The notes under the pieces: generated by a model
What the model saw: only the letters and a program-made list of their open reading frames with translations
What the model was told of the DNA's origin: nothing
The model's database searches: none
In this document: positions 36,942 to 47,240 of the stretch, piece by piece
Numbering within the stretch: position 1 is the first letter of the stretch
Layout: every line of letters begins with the position of its first letter
Source of the DNA: Adineta steineri
Lineage: Eukaryota; Rotifera; Eurotatoria; Adinetida; Adinetidae
Length of the DNA: 64,000 nt
Assembly: GCA_905250115.1 (NCBI GenBank)
Contig: CAJNOI010000274.1
Coordinates: 1 to 64,000 of the forward strand
Direction: 5' to 3'
Position numbers and translations under genes: made by a program

Positions 36942-37545
36942 TGAATAAATGAAGCAACGTGTTTGTTAGATACATTACAAACATCAAGAGTCAAGGATAC
37001 AAGATGTCTGATTGCTTTTTTTTTTGTTGTAACAAAAAAAGAAAATCAATCATGTGTCTCTTTATACATACATATATATATATAAGCGTAACATATTCAT
37101 ACAAGACATAAATTAATGGCAACTTTAACTTTTGATGACGAAAATCTTGCAGAAACGGATGAATATTTTTATGAGAATGCAAATATGATTGATTATGAAC
37201 CACTTTATAGGAATTTTACAGCGATTCAAAATGATTTATTACAATATGATGAACAAATACAATTAAATACAGTATGTTAATAGTATTTCGTGCATGTGTG
37301 AAGAACATTTTTATTATATTTAATTAATAAATATCTAACAGGTAGTAGTAGAACCGTTCTGTATTCATTCTGTTTCGTCTATACTTTGATACAGACGAGT
37401 CAACCTTTCTTTTTCTTTTAAAAATCTATTCTATATTTGTTCTATGAATATTGTTTATCAAGTATATTTAATAGAGCATAGTAGCTTTGCGTTACACACT
37501 GATTACTGTGACTATATAAAGAGAAAACATTTTTATAATATCAAA
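36942..37545. other. Divergent intergenic region with possible upstream exon
   Basis: 37116-37271 is an ATG-initiated 52-codon frame (MATLTFDDENLAETDEYFYE...) ending at a good donor (GTATGT). It may be a first exon of the next gene, joined for example to an in-frame acceptor at 37477. A TATATAAAG box at about 37514 would instead support a start at 37546. The sequence does not settle this. Confidence 0.4.
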
Positions 37546-40500
37546 ATGTCTACCACACTTCGACTAATTTTATCAGAATTAGAAAGATGGCAATCCGAAT
37601 TAGGTGTAAGTACAAATTGATTAGAAAATTAGACTCAAATTCGAAGTTTTATAAAACAAAATAAAAGACATTCACTTGACTCTTCTATACTACTAACACG
37701 ATCAGCGGTGGCGCGACCGGCGGGGTGTAACACCCCCCAATCTTCGAAAATTTCTATTTTTTGCTCAACAAAATCGGCAAATCTTCTTAAGTTTTTTACC
37801 AAAGATGATACTACACCCCCCCCCTCCCCCATATTGTTTGACTCGCGCCACCCCTGAACACGATGTATAATAAGTTAGACAGTTAACAAGCAGAGATGCA
37901 GAATCTTCCTCGAGCAGCCCCGCGCCAGGGGAGAGGGAGAATTTTTGGTTTTTGAAGAGATTCTGCACCTCTGTTAACAAGACTATACTACTCTTAATTT
38001 TATAGAAAATTTCAGCAGAAAGCAATTATCGAGGAGACGCAAATGACTGTAATTAACAGATTTAGTCCTTGTCAAATTACGAGAAAAATAACATTTTGTA
38101 GTTTCTCAGTATGAAATACAATTAAGTTTGATTCCGTATGCAAAACTTCTCTTTAAACTGTAGTTAAATTTCCATTAGAAGTCGTAAACTAGAAATCATC
38201 TATTTAATATTCATTTCTAATTTAAGAATACTAGCGCAGTATACAGTGTTTTTCAAGTGCGCGAAATCAAGAACCCTGATAGTATATAGATTCAGAATTT
38301 CTTTTAAAAGTTTTTTTTTATGTATATAATAAAAGGTCAAACAACTGTTCAAAAAAATATATCACGAAATTTTTATTGAAACATATAATAGTCAAATTGT
38401 AGTAATTGTTATAAATGTGAAAAGTTATGAACCTTAAAATTAACAATTTCGATGTCTCAATTCATATTTCACTAACCTTGAGTCAATAAAATTGAATTTT
38501 TTTTCGAAACAAAAAAATGAGATGTGATCGATACAATTTTAAATGAGTACTCTATTGATGAACAGTTCGTTCTTATAGAAAAAAATTTACAACATACGTG
38601 TAGCGTACAAAGTTTCAAGCACATCTTTTGGCCATTAAAATTATTTTAGGTATGAATATATTTTATAAAGAAAAGTTTTATCAAATAAATCATGATTTAA
38701 CTCTATCTGAGACTTCTGTATCATATTCGTAGAACAGTAAAATGAATGCGAAACTTTCGTGTAATATTTGTTACTTCATAGATTCTTAATAAAGGATAGA
38801 AAGTTGACTATAGGGAAAAGTAAGTTCATTTTATATATTTATAGATTCAATCATTTGATTCAACTAATATTAAATACGAAACTGAACCTGTTCATTTAAA
38901 TGGAAATGCTGATGTAAATTTTCCAGATCTATCAAAAACAACCGATCGATCTATACTCAATCTAATTCAAATTATTGAAGACATTGGTTATAATCCTCAA
39001 TCACCATTTCTAAATTTCTCTTCTAATAAAAATACACTTTCAAATATGACATACAATCACGATGAAGTTCATGAATCATGTGCAAATAATCCACCTATAC
39101 ATATAGATAGACAATATTATCAAAGTTGGTATCATGACAGGTATCGACGTTCTGCATCAATGATTCCCTATTATTCAGTAAATCAAGCATGTCGAAATAC
39201 AACACAAACACAGAGTGATGATAATCGATTAGATAGTGTTAATCAATCTTCTGTCAAAACTGACGTAACAGTTAAACAAATGAGTGATAATTGTTTTCAA
39301 AATAAAATTAATCTAATATATGGATCTGATGATCTTGATACAATAAGTTCTGTATCAAGTCATTATTCATCAGTTGATGGAAAGAATTCTCCAACAGTAT
39401 CTGAACGATCTGTTACACCAATAACATTAAAAAAAATTGAGAATTCTAAACCTAAACAAATTACTATTCGTGAATATTATCCAAGAAAAGATGTACAATC
39501 ACTTATGGTAAATGGATCAATATCTCCAAGATCCCAAAGAAATATTCACAATAATTCTTATGAACAAAACCTCTATAACAATTCCTATGAACAAAATCGT
39601 CGCAATAATCGCTATGAACAAAATCTTCACAATATCCCTTATGAACAAAATCGTTACAATAATTCCTATGAACAAAATAATTCTTATGAACCAATTATAC
39701 ATAATTGTACAGATATGTATCAAGATCCAAATACAGACATTATCACAAAACCAAATCCAGATAAAGTCGTTTATAAACAAAAAATTACTGTTCGTTATCT
39801 TGTTCCACCAACACCTCCAGTACCTGGACCATTGATTATTCGAGGTACATATTTTTCATATTGAGAATATTAGTAATTTATTTTTATTTTTCAGAGATTC
39901 TTCCTCCACGTCCACCATCACCATCTCCACTCATAATTGAACAACAAGAACCAGCACCACCCACACCATCTCCTCTTATTCTTCGTGAAATGCCACCGCC
40001 ACCACCTCCCATACAAGAACCTAAAATCATTACAAAGATGGTACCTCAAGAATCTCAATCTTCACAACATGCTATTGCAGAATCTAATCATCCCGTAGAT
40101 TTATTTTCTTTTATTCTTTATATTTCATCTTACATAAACTATCTTTCTAGTTACCACCAAAACCTCAATCAATTATTATCGAAAAATGGTTACCATACAA
40201 ACCATCTCCACCACGAGAAGTCATTTATGAACGTGTAGTTGAATCTTCTTCTTCAGCAGCAGAATTTCAACCAACTGATACAATTACCAATTGTGAAGGT
40301 CGTAATTCAAATTCCATTCCTCGTTTATCTATTCCTGTTCATATTGAACAATCAAAATCATATGATTATTTAGACAAACAACAACAACAACCATTATCAG
40401 CATTTGATCAATTAGCACAAGCAACACAACAACAATTAGAAGCCATACAACAACAAGTTGTTAAACAAATGCAAATACAACAACAATGGTTAGCTAATCA

Positions 40501-40672
40501 ACATCAACAACATATGAATATGTGTATGCAAATGCCATTAACATTAACAACACCAGCACTTGTTATTAATCATCCACCAATTACAAGAACAACAAATCTT
40601 TATACAAGTACAGACGCCTTTCAACAACAAATCTTTTGTCAACAACCCTTTATGTATCCTTCGTATATATAA
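37546..40672 (+). CDS. Proline-rich repeat protein (about 593 aa), paralogue of the gene at 2.4 kb
   Basis: Exons: 37546-37605, 38845-39844, 39895-40094 and 40151-40672; junction phases 0, 1 and 0. The 1239-bp first intron contains two MITEs. Order of regions: a short helical N-terminus, a long polar Asn/Ser-rich part, a tandem repeat of NNSYEQN-like units (39540-39690), then proline modules YLVPPTPPVPGPLIIRE, LPPRPPSPSPLIIE and PAPPTPSPLILRE, then a Gln-rich C-terminus with QQQ runs. The PP-x-PxP-x-(L/V)II-(R/K)E module and the intron at that motif match the gene at 2360-3140. No signal peptide or membrane segment is visible. Function unknown. An additional 5' exon is possible (see 36942-37545). 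Confidence 0.7.
37703..37856. mobile_element. hAT-type MITE 1, 154 bp
   Basis: Terminal inverted repeats begin CAGCGGTGGCGCGA and end TCGCGCCACCCCTG. The element is flanked by a perfect 8-bp target duplication AACACGAT (37695-37702 and 37857-37864). The interior closely matches the element at 42672-42871. TIRs starting CAG and 8-bp duplications are the hallmark of the hAT superfamily. It sits in an intron. Confidence 0.92.
37891..37973. mobile_element. hAT-type MITE 2, 83 bp
   Basis: Ends CAGAGATGCAGAATCT and the complement of CAGAGGTGCAGAATCT. Perfect 8-bp duplication TTAACAAG on both sides. It is a different family from MITE 1, and lies 34 bp from it in the same intron. Confidence 0.9.
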
Positions 40673-41491
40673 GATACTACAAGAAAATAAATCATATACT
40701 GATCTATTAACTTAATCTTAGTTTAATTTTTTAACGAAGTATATATGAACTAAAAGATTTTACTAAGTTTATTGTATCAAATTTAGACTAATAGGAATTA
40801 TCTCATTTTCTTTTCATCTCTGTAAAATATTTCCTATAGTAACAGTATATATTGTTTTTTTGGAAATTAAGCAGCACTTAAATTCTGATAATAAAATGTG
40901 TCGTCTATCTACACTACACGTGTTGAAACTAATCCCTAGTTTTTAGTTACATGTCGAAAAAATAGCTTTCGGTCTTAATATAACAAGCTCGAGTAAAATG
41001 ATCTACATATTTAATTTCAAAGCTAGACATAGAAAAAATGTCAAATAATACTAACGATTACTAATTTCTATCAATAATAGACCATAAATGTAAGGCTATA
41101 TGTCAATAAAAAATCATTACCTTCAATTTTTGTTGTGTAAATTGAAACGATGTTTTAATAGTTCGATTGCTTTTTAAATGAAAGTAATTATGCAATATTT
41201 TCATCAATATTTGCAATTACTGTTATTGTATTTCGTTAAATGAAACTCCATCTATCATTTGAATTTTAAAAATTCTCTTACAATAGATATAACTCAAATG
41301 TCTATTTATAAAATATAAAATAAAGTTTTATTTTCATATCTGTAATTATTATGATATACAAACAACATGAGATTTCAATATCTTTTAATTGATTAGTTCT
41401 TCTATTGACCAATTATAGACTCAACCTTTCTTCTATCACATCATACGACAATGTGTGTTGGTGTCTTATCACTTTTATTTGAAAACAAAAT
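40673..41491. other. Intergenic AT-rich sequence
   Basis: Spacer between the proline-rich gene and GLOD4, both on the plus strand. No gene or repeat seen. Confidence 0.5.
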
Positions 41492-43109
41492 ATGTCGAGT
41501 GCAACTTCAATGCAAGAATCATCTTCGGATGAACGACGTTTTCTTCATTATACAATGAAAATAACGAAACGTTTAGAAACAAGAAATTTCTTTTGTAATA
41601 TATTAGGTATGAAAATTTTACGTCATGAAGAAATGGATTCGGGTTGTTCAGCACAATGCAATGGTGATTATCAATCTCCATGGTCAAAAACAGTAGCGGC
41701 TTATGGAGATGAACATTCATTTTTTGCTTTTGAATTAAATTTTAATTATGATGTCGAAGGATATAAATATGGAAATGATTTTTCATCTGTAACAATACAT
41801 AATCGACAAGCTGTTGCGAATGCTCGTCAACATCTTGACAATCAATTTATCGAGAAGGATAATCAACAATCAATAACAATTCGTTCACCTGATGGTCATC
41901 ATTTTATATTAATTGATGAAGATGTTCGTCCAGGTGATGATCCTGTTCGATGTTTATCATTAAATGTTTCGAATTTAACTAAATCTATTGATTATTATAC
42001 ACGTTTATTAAAAATGAAAATTAACGAAAAAGAATCAAATGATAAACATGTTAAACTTTATTATGGTTTAACAACAAATCAAGAATCACAAGTTCAAACA
42101 AAAACAGGTTTTCTTATTGATAAACAATGTCAATTAGAATTAATTGGACTTAATCAAGCAATTGAACGAGGTACCGGTTATGGTCGAAAAGCATTTTCAT
42201 GTCCAAGACATGATATTGATATACTACAAAAAATGATGGAAAAAGAAGGATTTACTGTACTTATACCTGCAATGGAATTAGGTGGATTATTAGATTTTAA
42301 TAAAGAAAAAATTGTGATTTTACAAGATCCTGATGGACATGAAGTAAGTTTTATAGCCTATAATAAAATCTCTCTATCGTACACCATTTTATTATTCAAG
42401 CATTTTTCTTTGTGAGAACGAGAAGAAAACAATTGTTAAAGTAATCTTTGAATGAGCTATAGCTTTGTGACATATTAATCTAGATGAATATCTGTTGTTA
42501 TGAATGGAGATTAGAGTACGGTGATTCCAAAAATTACCGGGAACTGGAACCGCGGTTCCGGTCAGGAGAAATGAGCGGTTTCGGTTCGGTTCCGGTATGG
42601 TTTTCGGTTTAATTTTTTTCAGAACCGTCGTATCCTAGTGGAGATTGAGGACGGAATCATAGAGTTGTGACCACGGGTGGCGCGACCGGGGGGGGGGGCT
42701 ATCGAGGGTGTAATATCCCCCCCAATCTTCGAAAATTTCTATTTTTTGGTCAACAAAATCGGCAAATCTTCTTAGGTTTTTTACCAAAGATGATGCTACA
42801 CCCCCCCCCAGAAATTCAAGAAAATTTCGTTACACCCCCCGCCCAATGTTGGTTGACTCGCGCCACCTCTGGTTGTGACTATTATATGAAGTACGAGAGA
42901 TGAATTGGTCACCATTCTATTTGTTATATATATGTGTTTATTTTTCTATTTAGATATGTTTTGTTGGTGAAGAAAATTATTACAAAGGATGCGAAACTGA
43001 TTGTGATGCTGAAAAGAAATTTTTAAAAGGCCTTGAAAATAAACCTGATGATCCAGATAAATATTTAATCGGTGAAGATGAATCAACAAAACGACATGAA
43101 AAATCATAG
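41492..43109 (+). CDS. GLOD4: Glyoxalase domain-containing protein 4 (335 aa)
   Basis: Two exons: 41492-42343 and 42954-43109, joined in phase 0 at PDGHE-ICFVG. It has two consecutive glyoxalase/VOC modules: the first from RFLHYTMKITKRLETRNFFCNILGMKILRHEE and the second from RCLSLNVSNLTKSIDYYTRLLKMK, each given here only as landmarks (RRFLHYTMKI; RCLSLNVSNL). GTGYGRKAFSCP and LQDPDGHEICFVG are strongly conserved in GLOD4. The vertebrate protein is about 313 aa, mitochondrial-associated and of unclear enzymatic role. The ATG at 41492 gives a 16-residue extension before the first strand, and a second in-frame Met lies at codon 7. The intron contains a hAT MITE and a GC-rich repeat-like stretch. 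Confidence 0.93.
42525..42640. repeat. GC-rich stretch with repeated GGTTCCGGT-like motifs in the GLOD4 intron
   Basis: GGAACCGCGGTTCC is palindromic, and GGTTTCGGTTCGGTTCCGG follows. Composition differs sharply from the surroundings. It may be part of an older transposon, but no ends were identified. Confidence 0.5.
42672..42871. mobile_element. hAT-type MITE 1 family, second copy, 200 bp
   Basis: Ends CACGGGTGGCGCGA and TCGCGCCACCTCTG. Perfect 8-bp duplication GTTGTGAC at 42664-42671 and 42872-42879. Shares the interior AATCTTCGAAAATTTCTA and GGCAAATCTTCTTA segments with 37703-37856, but is longer by a C-rich part. It lies in the GLOD4 intron. Confidence 0.92.
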
Positions 43110-43224
43110 ACAAATAATTTTTATATTTATATTTATTTATTTTTTCTTTTGTCCAGTTTTTTTTTATTCCAGCTTTCGCTTGATATTATCATTGTTAGCT
43201 CAGCTTTAAAAAAATTATTTTTAG

Positions 43225-43932
43225 ATGGAAAAAAATTTAATTTTTGAATTAGAACAACAATTAAATAATCTTGATATTGATAGTAACAAAGTAGATGCAA
43301 TTATTCAATTAAAAATTTGGCAAAAAAAAATGTTTTCATTAATTGAAAAAATCTATTTAAATCGTTTGAATGAAATTGATACTATTGCATTGAATATAAC
43401 AAATGAAATAAAAGATAAACAAAATCAACTTGAAAATATTCAAATAAATGATAAAACTACTCTATTAAAATTACAACATGAAATTGATCAATTAAAATCT
43501 GATATTATTATTGATCAAATGATTCCTGAGAATTTATATCATCAGATCGAAAGAACGATTCATATTAAACGTGATGAAAATCAAGATGATGATGATGATG
43601 ATTTAGTTATTATTGATATCGAAAATAATGAAGAAAAAAATGAAAAACATATTAAAGTCGTTCTTTCGTCATCTACAACTACTAATTCAGAAAATCGTGT
43701 TTCAAAAATATTTAAATCTGAGCCTGTACAACAAGCACTTACTATTGGTTTAACTCAAACATTAACTCATATGGGTACTATGGCAGCAACAAGTACAACA
43801 ACTATTGCTGCAACAGCTATAGCTAAAACAGCTTTATTAACAACTGCTGGTGGAATAGGCGCAATGGCTTATGGAATAGGAAGAGTTGCTGCAGGTACAA
43901 CAATAAAATTGTGGTCATTTGTAAACTCATAA
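43225..43932 (+). CDS. Unrecognised coiled-coil protein with hydrophobic C-terminus (235 aa)
   Basis: Single open frame, 115 bp after GLOD4 on the same strand. Residues about 1-115 are charged and Leu/Ile-rich with heptad-like spacing (coiled coil likely). An Asp run (DDDDDD) follows at about 124. Residues about 165-235 are Ala/Thr/Gly-rich and hydrophobic (TIGLTQTLTHMG, TTAGGIGAMAYGIGR) and could associate with a membrane. No domain recognised. It could be a lineage-specific protein. The TTTTTAG directly before ATG also allows an upstream non-coding exon. Confidence 0.65.
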   Translation: MEKNLIFELEQQLNNLDIDSNKVDAIIQLKIWQKKMFSLIEKIYLNRLNEIDTIALNITNEIKDKQNQLENIQINDKTTLLKLQHEIDQLKSDIIIDQMIPENLYHQIERTIHIKRDENQDDDDDDLVIIDIENNEEKNEKHIKVVLSSSTTTNSENRVSKIFKSEPVQQALTIGLTQTLTHMGTMAATSTTTIAATAIAKTALLTTAGGIGAMAYGIGRVAAGTTIKLWSFVNS

Positions 43933-44565
43933 GATAATTAATAGTAATGAATTTATCGAATCTCCTTTTTTATTATTAAATATTTTCTTTTTTTATAAAC
44001 TTTGTATTATTTTCTAAATGTAGCGATTAAAATGACGATTCATTTTTCATAATTTAACTCAATAAAAAGTCATGATAGACATAAATTATGTATAGAAAAT
44101 TTGTCAAACTTGATCTAAAAATGAGAATTATTGTTGTTTAATTGAAACTATGTCTCTCATCTGTAATTGTTTAGGAGATTGTTGATTGTGATATACAAAA
44201 AATATTTGAATTTTTATCATTTATGTTTTTATATTTATAAATGTCCTTATCGATGCTATAACAATACTGACATCAAGTTTATCACGAATATCCATTACAG
44301 TAATTATCATGGTAGTCTATTGAAACAGTTGTTGCGAAGTCCGTATAAGCAACATAAAGTATTAAAAGGTCTACTACCTGTCTGTCCAAAAAACGTGGAG
44401 TTGAGTATTTTTCGAATAACTCGAGAACAAAAAGAGCTAGAGAGCTGTGGGTTTCACTATCATGTAGGTAACTGAGTACTCCATATATCTATCAATATAC
44501 ATTGAACAATATACATATGTAAAACATGCAACAGATAGTCCAGAGGCCCCCCTGCAAAATGACGG

Positions 44566-44660
44566 CGTGGGTGTGGGTGTGGGTGTGGGTGTGCGTCTGA
44601 ATGTGATAGAAATACGATACCTATACTTATACCCACATCCACACTCACACCCATACCCTC
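44566..44660. repeat. Interstitial TGTGGG/CCCACA hairpin
   Basis: Four to five copies of GGGTGT at 44566-44594, then about 37 bp, then the complementary-type CCCACATCCACACTCACACC at 44631-44650. The two arms can pair. TGTGGG is the hexamer reported for bdelloid rotifer telomeres. A similar arrangement recurs at 56883-57020. Confidence 0.65.
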
Positions 44661-44833
44661 CGATTGAATTCATAACAGAACAGTTTAATATTGTTGTATC
44701 CAATTATTTTTCTTTATTTATTGTATATCAATGATTTTATATATAAAGTGATGATGACAATAATGTAACAAATCTTAATAGAATAAACTTGAAATAAATA
44801 GTTTTATTATTAGTTATTATAAAATAAACTAGA

Positions 44834-44865
44834 GCTTTCAGCACTTCGAGTGCCATCGTCAGTAG
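44834..44865 (-). ncRNA. Hammerhead-ribozyme-like motif (weak)
   Basis: The minus strand reads CTGACGA (44856-44862, fitting the CUGANGA core), a hairpin GGCACT-CGA-AGTGCT, then GAAA (44836-44839). An extra U between core and stem II, and the assembly gap immediately upstream, leave stems I and III uncertain. Such motifs occur in Penelope-like and other retroelements. Confidence 0.3.
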
Positions 44866-44965
44866 NNNNNNNNNNNNNNNNNNNNNNNNNNNNNNNNNNN
44901 NNNNNNNNNNNNNNNNNNNNNNNNNNNNNNNNNNNNNNNNNNNNNNNNNNNNNNNNNNNNNNNNN
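44866..44965. other. Assembly gap (100 N)
   Basis: Exactly 100 N. Repeats abut both sides, which probably caused the gap. Confidence 0.99.
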
Positions 44966-45200
44966 ACTTTATATTTCATTGAAACTATAAAAGATGATTT
45001 AAAATGTTTATGGAATTAATAAAATAAAAATTTTCCGTATGAGGGTTTAGTTTTTATTTGTATGAAACAATTGAATAATTTGATTAATCACAGTCAATAC
45101 AAACTCAACATTGCTCTAGTACTTAATATCTATCATTTTTATATGACTTTTTTTTGCATGTATATCACTCTAGAGTTCCAGTCTAGTCAATTCAGTTATT
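44966..45200 (-). repeat. Dispersed repeat, inverted partner of 15722-15957
   Basis: See 15722-15957. The copies are diverged by substitutions and small indels. This one begins at the gap edge. Confidence 0.75.
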
Positions 45201-46526
45201 ATTATTTATGCTAGAAAAATCTTCTATGAAGGTTTTCGCTAGAAGTTAATTTAGTAATCTATGACAAAGAAGATTAGTTCATGCGTATAATTATGTATGT
45301 AAAGTTTTATAAATCGATATTCTTGAGCCAAGTGAATGTACCATTTTCATGACATTTTTATTTGATAGAGTTAATTGAACTGAATATAAATCTATACTAA
45401 CATTAAATACAGTAGTACCTAAAGAAATTGAATATATTCATATAGTCAAATAAATCGGATTAGATTTGTTTATTTTCAAATCCCTGTAATAATAGATGAA
45501 CAAAATTATAAAAATATGTTAGTTGTTCGAAGATTAGCATTAAAAATACATATAAAAATAGTTTATTTTCGAATTGCAATTTGAGATTATAGACTAATAT
45601 TATAATACAAATTTTTTTCCTTCTAATATTAAGCATAATTCTAAAGTTTCAAGCTTATAGAAACTACCGGAAATCAGTCTTTTTCTTTCTTTAAGAATAG
45701 CATATGCTCCAAACTATAATACATCGTCCTTGAAGATGAACACTGCCAGTAGGTTCCTTTTTGGTACATATATTGAAAAATGAAATAAGAGTACAGATTA
45801 AAAAGAAACTATACACAAAATCTAACATTTTCTTATTGTAATATCGATAACAAAACTTTAGATAATGTTTAAAAATTAGAAGAATATGAAATGATAATTA
45901 AATAGTATTACAGTTTTTTTCCAAAAAAGGAAATTTGCATTTAAATTTGATCTTAACTAAAATAATTATATTGAAGTCTAGTCTAATACATTAAAAAAGT
46001 GTTAATCAAAGAGTACGACAGATAAAGATAAAAGACAGTTTCAATTATTATTCTAACATATAATTAGTTTTCTAAAAATATATATTTATAATGACATATT
46101 GAAAATACTAATAACATCCTTTATTTGTTGCATTTCGATTCTTCTAAGGATTTTTTTCACTTGACTATACACAGACATTAAAAATACTAATCTTTTTTCT
46201 CTTCATCAAATATGTATGCAATAATTATTTTCTATCAAGAGTTGTCATTTCGAGAAGTATATTAATATAAAGAAGACAAATATTTTAGCTTGTCAACATC
46301 ATTCAATTTATTCTATGACATTTCCTCTGATAAATATTCCATTATATTGTTATTTTACAAAACAAAAATTTTTCACAGTAACGCAAATTGAAGTTCATAT
46401 TATTATTTTTTTTTTTGCTTACAACTAAACAGTTACTCACAGACAACAATAGTGCATATTTAGCATAATATTAATTATTCGAACTACATATATGACAATA
46501 CAAATGAATAATTAAAATTGTTTTTT

Positions 46527-47240
46527 TTATACATGAGTATTGGAACGAGGTTTAACATCTATTAAATCATTTGTACGAGATGTTAAAGATATTTGAGCTA
46601 ATTCAGCAAGTGAATGTTGTTCTTCTTCAGATTGATGTTTTGGTAAAATACGTTTATTTCGTACTATTTGATTAATAGTTGTTGATGTTGAACTATTACC
46701 TTCATTTGATTTTACTATTTCATTGGAATTTGAATTTGAACGACGAGTTTTTTGTTTTTGATCAATATAATCTGATACTGTTTTTCGAAATAATGCAATT
46801 ATAGTTTCAGGTGTTGTTGATTGTGCTTGTGAACGTACATTTCGACGAAAATTATTGACAACAATTGAACAATCTTCTGGTAAAACATGATGAATTAATT
46901 CACTTAGTTCCATTTTAATTATATCTGATAAATGATATAATTCAGTTGGTGTTTGTAATAGATTATTTTGTGGTGTTAACCATGAATAATCAACAGATGA
47001 ACGTCGTTTTGATGATGATGATGATGGTTTATATGTTGATGCAAGTAAACCACTTTTATGAGCTAAAACTTCTGAATTACGTTTTGTTCTTAATGATGTT
47101 AAGGTTAAACTATTTTGACATTGCATTTCAAGTTCATCTAATAATGTTTCAGCTGTAGAATTTTCATCCATACAAGCATAATTAGCTGCTTGTGCCTCGA
47201 TTGAAGTTGAATGACGTCGAAATAAATTTGAAAATGCCAT
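46527..47240 (-). CDS. RD3: RD3-family protein (237 aa)
   Basis: Single-exon gene. In vertebrate photoreceptors RD3 binds retinal guanylate cyclase, inhibits it and supports its trafficking. Shared features: an N-terminal helix STAETLLDELEMQ (about 28-40), the signature VDYSWL (83-88), YHLSDIIKMELSELIHHV with PEDCSIVVNNFR, and TIALFRKTVSDYI. These match the central helical bundle of RD3 in order. The long Ser/Asn-rich C-terminus is not conserved. The assignment rests on these motifs. Invertebrate RD3 relatives are known, but their function is not established. Confidence 0.8.
   Translation of the reverse strand: MAFSNLFRRHSTSIEAQAANYACMDENSTAETLLDELEMQCQNSLTLTSLRTKRNSEVLAHKSGLLASTYKPSSSSSKRRSSVDYSWLTPQNNLLQTPTELYHLSDIIKMELSELIHHVLPEDCSIVVNNFRRNVRSQAQSTTPETIIALFRKTVSDYIDQKQKTRRSNSNSNEIVKSNEGNSSTSTTINQIVRNKRILPKHQSEEEQHSLAELAQISLTSRTNDLIDVKPRSNTHV

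Larger units (their letters stand above)
43933..46526. other. Intergenic region with repeats and a scaffold gap
   Basis: It holds the telomere-like hairpin at 44566, a hammerhead-like motif next to the gap, and the dispersed repeat after it. No convincing gene. The open frame at 44167-44475 starts without ATG and lacks any motif. Confidence 0.5.

Noticed and set aside
42667-42903. 78-codon frame
   Set aside because: It is a translation of the hAT MITE at 42672-42871.
44167-44475. 102-codon frame
   Set aside because: Starts without ATG, and no recognisable domain.
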